DNA of 64,000 nt from assembly GCA_964017045.1 (NCBI GenBank), contig OZ024810.1, forward strand, positions 401,611-465,610, given 5' to 3'. The position numbers were made by a program, and so were the translations under genes. Below the pieces are notes generated by a model. It made no database searches. It saw only the letters and a program-made list of their open reading frames with translations, and had not been told where the DNA came from. Origin of the DNA: Omphiscola glabra. Its lineage: Eukaryota > Mollusca > Gastropoda > Lymnaeidae. Of the stretch, positions 56,645 to 64,000 are shown piece after piece. Positions within the stretch are counted from its first letter, which is position 1. Each line of letters starts with the position of its first letter.

Positions 56645-56802
56645 TTGGCGTAGCTAGTGTTAGTGCCACGATGACGTAGCTAGTGTTAGTGTCACCCGTG
56701 ACGTAGCTAGTGTTAGTGCCACCCGTGACGTAGCTAGTGTTAGTGTCACCCGTGACGTAGCTAGTGTTAGTGTCACCCGTGACGTAGCCAGTGTTAGTGC
56801 TG
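56645..56802. repeat. Tandem repeat, 27-bp unit, about 6 copies
   Basis: CGTGACGTAGCTAGTGTTAG with TGTCACC or TGCCACC recurs every 27 bp. Confidence 0.95.
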
Positions 56803-56824
56803 TCCGGTGCATTGCTTTGATTTT

Positions 56825-57012
56825 GATGAGGGTCCTGGGCCAATGTTTCCATGACGGTCCTGGGCCAATGTTGATATGACGGTCCTGGGCCAATGTTGCT
56901 ATGACGGTCCTGGGCCAATGTTGCTATGATGGTCCTAGGCCTATGTTGCTATGACGGTCCTGGGCCAATGTTGCTATGACGGTCCTGGGCCAATGCTGCT
57001 ATGACGGTCCTG
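56825..57012. repeat. Tandem repeat, ~25-bp unit, about 7 copies
   Basis: ATGACGGTCCTGGGCCAATG with TTGCT recurs every 25 bp, with slightly longer early copies. Confidence 0.94.
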
Positions 57013-57182
57013 GATCTAGTTTCGGTTTCGACCTAAAGAAGAAAATCACATCAAATAATTAAAAAATGTATGGCCACGCCCCCCCCCCCCCTTACATGTC
57101 ATATGTTTGAATTGTAGCTGTATTTTCCACCCTGGGGCGCGAGATATCATTTCAGAGGTTTGGAGGAGAAGCGATTACGAGA

Positions 57183-57552
57183 ACGAATGAGCCAATGACT
57201 CTGTACTTATGATATAACGAATGAGCCAATGACTCTACTTATGATATAACGAATGAGCCAATGACTCTACTTATGATATAACGAATGAGCCAATGACTCT
57301 GTACTTATGATATAACGAATGAGCCAATGACTCTACTTATGATATAACGAATGAGCCAATGACTCTGTACTTATGATATAACGAATGAGCCAACGACTCT
57401 CAACTTATGATATAACGGATGAGCCAATGACTCTGTACTTATGATATAAAGAATGAGCCAATGACTCTGTACTTGTGATATAACGAATGAGCCAATGACT
57501 CTCAACTTATGATATAAAGAATGAGCCAATGACTCTGTACTTATCATATAAA
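57183..57552. repeat. Tandem repeat, 32/34-bp unit, about 11 copies
   Basis: GAATGAGCCAATGACTCTGT with ACTTATGATATAAC recurs. Copies without GT give the 32-bp form. Confidence 0.95.
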
Positions 57553-57664
57553 GGTTTATATATATATAAACATTTAATAAGTCACACGTTTAGTTTAAAA
57601 ATTCTAAAGTTCCCAGACAGGTTGATTCAATTAATAAAAATTTGAAGTCCAATTATTCCCACAA

Positions 57665-57734
57665 TTTTAAAATGTATTTCTACTTTTCTAGGGGTTCCAA
57701 GAGGGTGCATAATATAGAAAAGTTTGAGAACCGC
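57665..57734 (-). mobile_element. hAT-type terminal fragment
   Basis: On the minus strand from 57734 the sequence is CGCGGTTCTCAAACTTTTCT followed by ATATTATGCACCCTC, the style of a hAT end. No partner end or duplication was found. Confidence 0.5.
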
Positions 57735-57944
57735 GGGATTAAAGCACGAACAAGGGAAGGACAACTCTGCTTCTGAGTGACGTCAATTTATCTAAGCGCT
57801 CGTAGTAACACAAACCGTATCGATACAGCCCACCACCGGGACGGGCGTTCGATTATTTATGGCGTTAATCACATATTCCCGACGATGTAAAACGAGATTC
57901 GAGTCTTTATTTATCGCGAGAGTGAGACGAACTAATGGTTCATT

Positions 57945-57985
57945 GTATGGGGGGGGGGGGGGGGGGCGGGGGGGGGGGGGGAGCC
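57945..57985. repeat. Long poly-G tract with single C interruption
   Basis: Almost 30 G bases run from 57949 to 57981, broken by one C. It is a strong candidate for quadruplex formation and for sequencing error. Confidence 0.95.
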
Positions 57986-58303
57986 GCATCGTAGTGACGT
58001 GTCGGTCACGTGAGAGCTATATTTAGACCAGAAGCAGGAGATGATACGGTACTAATCGATTTTTTTACTGCACAACTCTGTTGATATAACGCGATGTCTC
58101 GGACACTTCCATTTAATTTTTTTAGAAAATGGATATCGAATATCCCAGGTTTTTTTTAAACAAGGTTCTTCGACTGTGGTTTACGTGCGGCCGTTATTGA
58201 GGGCGCCGGGCACTTAGGCTGGTCATTTCGCTGTCACAGTAGATGCACGAGACAACCTGCAGACTCGACCGTTTCATTATTTCCGGAAAGGGCTCTTTTA
58301 AAG

Positions 58304-58419
58304 CAAGGGTTCTTAACCTTTTCGCAGCGCCGCACCCTATTGATACAAAATGCAATTAAACCTGATCATCTGAGCCTTTCTCAACGACAAGGGGTGTAGG
58401 CACCCCTTTAAGAATCCCG
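58304..58419. mobile_element. Short hAT-like MITE (116 bp)
   Basis: It starts CAAGGGTTCTTAACCTTTTC and CGCAGCGCCGCACCC, matching the fragment end at 8178. The right end CCCCTTTAAGAATCCCG resembles the inverse of the start. Flanks TTTTAAAG and CTTTTAAG are similar but not exact. The right end AAGAATCCCGGTTTT is then repeated about three times at 15 bp (58412-58455). Confidence 0.5.
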
Positions 58420-58839
58420 CTTTTAAGAATCCCGGTTTTAAGAATCCCGGTTTTAAGAGTTCCCGGGCCAGACTTACATCTTGGTTGTTCACCCATGCGT
58501 CAGATGTTCGTGTTATTGTCCGTTGGATTAATTGGAGAGATTATGTTGATTGAGACCATAAGCGGCAGGGATCTTTTTCATCAGGGTGATCTCTTAAGAA
58601 AAGTGACCTTGTCTTGTTTCACCTTCCCTGGATATGCACGTGTTATTGGCAAACGTGAGTGTCTGTCCATTAAAGACCATACTTTCCATTGACCCACTTT
58701 CCATTGACCCACTTTCTGTAGACACACTTTGTCATTTACCTGTCTCCCAATTTCTGCTGTCCAACTTTTGATCAACCAACCACCACTAAGGGTATTACTT
58801 TATTTATTCCATTAACTTCAGAAAGAAAAACAAAATCTC

Positions 58840-59070
58840 TTATAATGCTGGGGTCTCCCACCACCGCGCCACGGACCGGTCCGGTTTCGGTCCGTGTCTT
58901 GTTATAAACTGGGTTAGGGTTAGGGTGACAAGTGACCCAGTGACAAGAAGCGCGCGTTGTTTTGCCCTTAAGTCAAGCCCAAGACAATCCGAGGCAGGTC
59001 CGTGGAAAAAATCGCCTTCAACAAAACCGGTCCCCTGGTGCCTAATAGTTGTGGAACCGCTGCCATAATG
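58840..59070. mobile_element. hAT-type MITE (215 bp), imperfect 8-bp TSD
   Basis: The element spans 58848-59062. The left end CTGGGGTCTCCCACCACCGC and CCACGGACCGGTCCGG resemble, and the inverse of the right end, CAGCGGTTCCACAACTATTA followed by GGCACCAGGGGACCGG, closely recalls, non-autonomous hAT-Charlie repeats of mammals (CAGTGGTCCCCAACC... type). Flanks TTATAATG and CCATAATG match at 6 of 8. A short GGGTTAGGGTTAGGG lies inside at 58912. The family name rests on recall. Confidence 0.75.
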
Positions 59071-59116
59071 AACTCACTACTCAGACAAATATAAGAGGCC
59101 TAATGTTTCTAATGTT

Positions 59117-60540
59117 TCTATCTGTCACAATCGACTAGCACACACAGAGTAGCACATAAGATGACCATCTTATCCTGGTAGATCTGTCACATCTGTCACA
59201 ATCGACTCGCACACACAGAGTAGCTCATAAGATGACCATCTTATCCTGGTAGATCTGTCACATCTGTCACAATAGACTAGCACACACAGAGTAGCACATA
59301 AGATGACCATCTTATCCTGGTAGATCTGTCACATCTGTCACAATCGACTCGCACACACAGAGTAGCACATAAGATGACCATCTTATCCTGGTAGATCTGT
59401 CACATCTGTCACAATAGACTAGCACACACAGAGTAGCTCATAAGATGACCATCTTATCCTGGTAGATCTGTCACATCTGTCACAATAGACTAGCACACAC
59501 AGAGTAGCTCATAAGATGACCATCTTATCCTGGTAGATCTGTCACATCTGTCACAATAGACTAGCACACACAGAGTAGCTCGTAAGATGACCATCTTATC
59601 CTGGTAGATCTGTCACATCTGTCACAATAGACTAGCACACACAGAGTAGCACATAAGATGACCATCTTATCCTGGTAGATCTGTCACATCTGTCACAATA
59701 GACTAGCACACACAGAGTAGCTCATAAGATGACCATCTTATCCTGGTAGATCTGTCACATCTGTCACAATAGACTAGCACACACAGAGTAGCACATAAGA
59801 TGACCATCTTATCCTGGTAGATCTGTCACATCTGTCACAATAGACTAGCACACACAGAGTAGCTCATAAGATGACCATCTTATCCTGGTAGATATGTCAC
59901 ATCTGTCACAATAGACTAGCACACACAGAGTAGCTCATAAGATGACCATCTTATCCTGGTAGATCTGTCACATCTGTCACAATCGACTCGCACACATAAA
60001 GTACTTCATAAGATGACCATCTTATCCTGGTAAATGTCACATCTGTCACAATAGACTAGCACACACAGAGTAGCACATAAGATGACCATCTTATCCTGGT
60101 AGATATGTCACATCTGTCACAATAGACTAGCACACACAGAGTAGCTCATAAGATGACCATGTTATCCTGGTAGATCTGTCACATCTGTCACAATAGACTA
60201 GCACACACAGAGTAGCACATAAGATGACCATCTTATCCTGGTAGATATGTCACATCTGTCACAATAGACTAGCACACACAGAGTAGCTCATAAGATGACC
60301 ATGTTATCCTGGTAGATCTGTCACATCTGTCACAATAGACTAGCACACACAGAGTAACTCATAAGATGACCATGTTATCCTGGTAGATCTGTCACATCTG
60401 TCACAATAGACTAGCACACACAGAGTTGCTCATAAGATGACCATGTTATCCTGGTAGATCTGTCACATCTGTCACAATAGACTAGCACACACAGAGTAGC
60501 TCATAAGATGACCATGTTATCCTGGTAGATCTGTCACATT
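59117..60540. repeat. Minisatellite, 71-bp unit with internal dyad, 20 copies
   Basis: CTGTCACAATAGACTAGCAC, ACACAGAGTAGCACATAAGA and TGACCATCTTATCCTGGTAG make up a 71-bp unit. Each early unit holds ATAAGATGACCATCTTAT, a perfect 8-bp inverted repeat with a 2-bp spacer. GTAGCAC and GTAGCTC versions often alternate. In most copies after about 60150, CATCTTAT becomes CATGTTAT, which breaks the dyad. Confidence 0.97.
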
Positions 60541-60727
60541 CGTGACAGCGCCAGATTTTTTTATTGGCATGAATTACAGTAGAAACGTCATCATGTGATA
60601 GGGCAGCGCGCGATCTTAGGGGGCATCTTGAAGACAGAAATGAGAGGTAACAGGGATCGATTTCTTCTTGGGGGTAGGAAATATATAACACTGCAGAGAG
60701 GAATCAAAATGTCCGGTTATGAAATGA

Positions 60728-61022
60728 ATCGTGTTTGTAATGACCTATCAGCCCGCAAGTGGGTTTATAATCGTGTCTGTAATGACCCATCAGCTCGCAA
60801 GTGGGTTTATAATCGTGTTTGTAATGACCCATCAGCTCGCAAGTGGGTTTATAATCGTGTTTGTAATGACCCATCACCTCGCAAGTGGGTTTATAATTGT
60901 GTTTGTAATGACACATCTGCTCGCATGTGGGTTTATAATCGTGTTTGTAATGACCCATCAGCTCGCAAGTGGGTTTATAATCGTGTTTGTAACGAACCAT
61001 CAGCTCGCAAGTGGGTTTATTC
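60728..61022. repeat. Tandem repeat, 42-bp unit, 7 copies
   Basis: AATGACCCATCAGCTCGCAA with GTGGGTTTATAATCGTGTTTGT recurs every 42 bp. A 149-codon forward frame (RVCNDPSARKWVYN repeated) and a reverse frame (YKPTCELMGHYKHD) are both open, so I do not treat either as a gene. A leading segment 60595-60727 shows no recognised domain. Confidence 0.9.
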
Positions 61023-61177
61023 ACCTCCCATAGACATTTTCTAAAAAATGTATTCCATCATCAACCTATCCACTAATCGTGGATGCTTTCACGTAGTATC
61101 CACCCATTGGTTAAGTTTTTTACTAAATGGGATGTTAATCAAACAATATACACATAATTTTAATCACACTTCAGTCA

Positions 61178-61640
61178 AAATGAGTCTACCAATCACCATG
61201 AGTCTACCAATCACCACGAGTCTACCAATCACCATGAGTCTACCAATCACCATGAGTCTACCAATCACCATGAGTCTACCAATCACCACGAGTCTACCAA
61301 TCACCATGAGTCTACCAATCACCATGAGTCTACCAATCACCATGAGTCTACCAATCACCATGAGTCTACCAACCACCATGAGTCTACCAATCACCATGAG
61401 TCTACCAATCACCATGAGTCTACCAATCACTATGAGTCTACCAATCACTATGAGTCTACCAATCACCATGAGTCTACCAATCACCATGAGTCTACCAATC
61501 ACTATGAGTCTATCACTCCAAATGTGTCTATCAGTCAATATGAATATATCAATCCAAATGATTATATCAGTACAAATGAGTCTATGAGTCAAAATGAATC
61601 GATCAGTCCAAATGAGTCTATCAATCCAAATTAATACATT
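61178..61640. repeat. Short tandem repeat, 18-bp unit, about 20 copies plus decayed tail
   Basis: ATGAGTCTACCAATCACC repeats, with CACGAG and CACTATGAG variants. After 61510 the unit decays to ATGAGTCTATCAGTCCAA-like copies. Confidence 0.95.
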
Positions 61641-61895
61641 AATCCCCATTTTTTATCGTCATAGAATCTATTGATTTCATTCATTTTAAGTTCTGGCCTT
61701 TTCATATTTTTATTATTCTAAATGATCCATCAATGCAATTATCAATCCACTAAATCTTTCATCTATTCATTCACGCATATGCACCATTTTAATTAATCGA
61801 TGGCGATTAATATATGCATTAATCCATACAATCAACGCATCCATTAAAATGTTGACCTCAATCAGATCCAGTCCCAAATGTGACCACTTCATATA
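61641..61895. other. Unique sequence, loose ATTAATCCAT motifs
   Basis: No gene or element end is seen. Confidence 0.4.
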
Positions 61896-61917
61896 TTCAG
61901 TCATTCATTGGCCCTGC

Positions 61918-62050
61918 AACCTGAATATTCCATTCCTTCCAAATAAATATTCCATTCCTTCCAATTGAATATTCCATTCCTTCCAAATGAATATTCCATT
62001 TCTTCCAATTGCATATTCCATTCCTTCCAATTGAATATTCCATTCCTTAA
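61918..62050. repeat. Short tandem repeat, ~20-bp unit, about 6-7 copies
   Basis: GAATATTCCATTCCTTCCAA repeats with AAT/ATT changes. Confidence 0.93.
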
Positions 62051-62097
62051 ACTGAATTAGCGATTACATCTATTCGTCATTCTAACGATTCCATTCT

Positions 62098-62312
62098 CAA
62101 AATGATCACCGAATGATCTTTCTCATCTGATCACCGAATGATCTTTCTCATCCGATCACTGATTGATATTTCTCATCTGACCACCGAATGATCTTTATCA
62201 TCTAATCACATAATGATCTTTCTCACCTGATCACCGAATGATCTTTCTCATCTGATCATCGAATGATCTTTCTCATCTGATCACCGAATGATCTTTCTCA
62301 TCTGATAACATT
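62098..62312. repeat. Tandem repeat, ~25-bp unit, about 8 copies
   Basis: GATCACCGAATGATCTTTCT with CATCT repeats. Confidence 0.94.
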
Positions 62313-62344
62313 TTGGATATAAACAAAACTTTAATTTCTTCGAT

Positions 62345-62725
62345 CTTTTATCGTTTGATTACAAAGGACAATAATCATGTTAGATCGTGTGATTACAAAG
62401 GAAAATAATCATGTTAGATCGTTTGATTACAAAGGACAATAATCATGTTAGATCGTGTGATTACAAAGGAAAATAATCATGTTAGATCGTTTGATTACAA
62501 AGGACAATAATCATGTTAGATCGTGTGATTACAAAGGAAAATAATCATGTTAGATCGTTTGATTACAAAGGACAATAATCATGTTAGATCGATTGATTAC
62601 AAAGGACAATAATCACGTTAGATCGTTTGATTACAAAGAACAATAATCATGTTAGATCGTTTTATTACAAAGGACAATAATCATTTTAGATCGTGTGATT
62701 ACAAAGGACAATAATCATTTTAGGA
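62345..62725. repeat. Minisatellite, 34-bp unit with 68-bp dimers, about 11 copies
   Basis: GATTACAAAGGACAATAATC with ATGTTAGATCGTTT repeats. GTTTGATTACAAAGGACAAT and GTGTGATTACAAAGGAAAAT units alternate for four cycles, giving a 68-bp period. Confidence 0.95.
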
Positions 62726-62945
62726 AAAATTCTTTCGGCTTAATCACTTTTTGTTGGTCTTTTACAAAATGTAAAATAAAATAGACATTTGCATCACGTG
62801 ACTAGCTTTTAGGACAAGCCACACGCAAGCGTATTCAACATTCCCAGGAGAATATCTGATGATCTTATCATGCACCGCCCCCTCCCCCAACTTCAGTCCC
62901 TTGTATTAACGGCTCATTCAGCCAGAGTTGTTTCATTTAATTTAA
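62726..62945. other. Short unique sequence, nothing recognised
   Basis: No gene or element is seen. Confidence 0.4.
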
Positions 62946-62949
62946 CAAC

Positions 62950-63565
62950 TTATGTGGTGCTCTAAACATGGGCGGTGCTCTGGTGCTCTAAACATGGGCG
63001 ATGCTCTGGTGCCCTTAACATGGGCGGTGATCTGGTGCACTTGACACGGGCGGTAATCTGATGCTCTTAACATGGGCGGTGATCTGGTACTCTTAACACG
63101 GGCGGTAATCTGGTGCACTTGACATGGGCGGTAATCTGGTGCTCTTGACATGGGCGGTAATCTGGTGCACTTGACATGGGCGGTAATCTGGTGCTCTTAA
63201 CATGGGCGGTGATCTGGTGCTCTTAACACGGGCGGTAATCTGATGCTCTTAACATAGGCGGTGATCTGGTGCTCTTAACATGGGCGGTGATCTGGTACTC
63301 TTAACACGGGCGGTAATCTGGTGCTCTTGACATGGGCGGTGATCTGGTACTCTTAACACGGGCGGTAATCTGGTGCACTTGACATGGGCGGTAATCTGGT
63401 GCTCTTGACATGGGCGGTAATCTGGTGCACTTGACACGGGCGGTGATCTAGTGCTCTTAACATGGGCGGTAATTTGGTGCTCTTAACACGGGCGGTAATC
63501 TGGTGCTCTTACCACGGGAGGTAATCTGGTGCTCTTACCACGGGAGGTAATCTGGCGTTCTTAAA
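62950..63565. repeat. Minisatellite, 26-bp unit, about 24 copies
   Basis: GGTGCTCTTAACATGGGCGG with TAATCT or TGATCT repeats every 26 bp. CTCTTGACATG, CACTTGACACG and TACTCTTAACACG variants recur in blocks. Confidence 0.96.
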
Positions 63566-63699
63566 TGTGGAGGGGAGGTAATCTACAACCTTACGAGGAT
63601 TACTTGAATAATAAGAATTGTAAGGCCAATAACTCTTCTCCATTAACCAGAACACGGTTGTCGGTTGTGATTGTTGGTAGTTTGATTTGACAAAAGTTA

Positions 63700-64000
63700 T
63701 TTTTAAAACAGATGGAGAGAAAGACATATAGAGAGCAAGACAAATAGAGAGAAAGACAGATAAAGAGAAAGGCATATGGAGGGAATGACTGTTGGAGAAA
63801 ACGACAGATAAAGAGAAAAACAGATAGAGAGAAAGACAGAATGAGCGAAAGACTGAAGGGAGAATAGAGTGAAAGACAGATGGAGGGAAAAGAAAGGAGA
63901 ATAGAGTGAAAGACAGATGGAGGGAAAAGAAAGGAGAATAGATGGAAAGACAGATGGAGGGAAAAGAAATGAGAGTAGAGTGAAAGACAGATGGAGGGAA
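63700..64000. repeat. Purine-rich array, ~20- then ~39-bp units, cut by window end
   Basis: GAGAGAAAGACAGATAAAGA-type units lead into AGAGTGAAAGACAGATGGAG with GGAAAAGAAAGGAGAAT (about 39 bp, at least 4 copies). The plus strand is nearly all purine, so triplex-type structures are possible. Confidence 0.93.

Noticed and set aside
58495..58692. 65-codon frame beginning with a hydrophobic stretch
   Set aside because: The start resembles a signal peptide only loosely. There is no homology, splice signal or continued frame.
60595..61044. 149-codon frame with RVCNDPSARKWVYN repeats
   Set aside because: The reverse strand and another forward frame are also open across the same 42-bp units, and I see no upstream or downstream coding context.

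Overview
This window looks like animal nuclear DNA, most probably from a gastropod mollusc and plausibly a freshwater pulmonate snail. It has no bacterial-style gene packing, operons, rRNA or clear tRNA genes. Unique stretches are AT-rich, DNA transposons are mostly of the hAT superfamily, and roughly half of the 64 kb (my own manual tally) is minisatellite arrays. The best taxonomic hint is a 195-bp element at 28261-28455. Its ends and interior match what I remember of SPIN, a horizontally transferred hAT family reported from tetrapods, a triatomine bug and the pond snail Lymnaea. That assignment is from memory, not from a search.

Layout. 1-13 kb: a 55-bp array, a 347-bp hAT MITE, a nearly perfect 14-bp array, a 54-bp array, a CpG-rich block, and a 1.16-kb telomere-like 22-bp array, then many short arrays. 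13.9-15.2 kb: a 1.29-kb hAT element with perfect 8-bp target duplications and a decayed C-terminal transposase gene. 16.5-28.2 kb: an almost continuous series of unrelated arrays, broken by a CpG-containing stretch near 20.4-20.8 kb that might be a promoter. 28.2-29.6 kb: a cluster of hAT ends, the SPIN-like copy and a foldback MITE. 29.6-38.4 kb: more arrays, a tandem duplication around two long TA microsatellites, and a dispersed repeat that has amplified part of itself. 38.56-38.65 kb: the only segment that looks like a protein-coding exon. 39.8-53 kb: large arrays, a possible hammerhead ribozyme at 47.1 kb and a second foldback MITE. 52.1-54.2 kb: the largest homogeneous array, 23 bp in about 89 copies. 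54.6-56.0 kb: a complete non-autonomous hAT element carrying half a foldback MITE. 56-64 kb: more arrays, two further hAT copies, and a 71-bp array whose units carry a perfect dyad.

I cannot name any functional protein gene here. Long open frames (up to about 766 codons) run through arrays only because stop-free units of any length stay open in several frames. I treat them as artefacts. The window is most simply a long intron or intergenic region shaped by hAT-type transposition and local tandem amplification.
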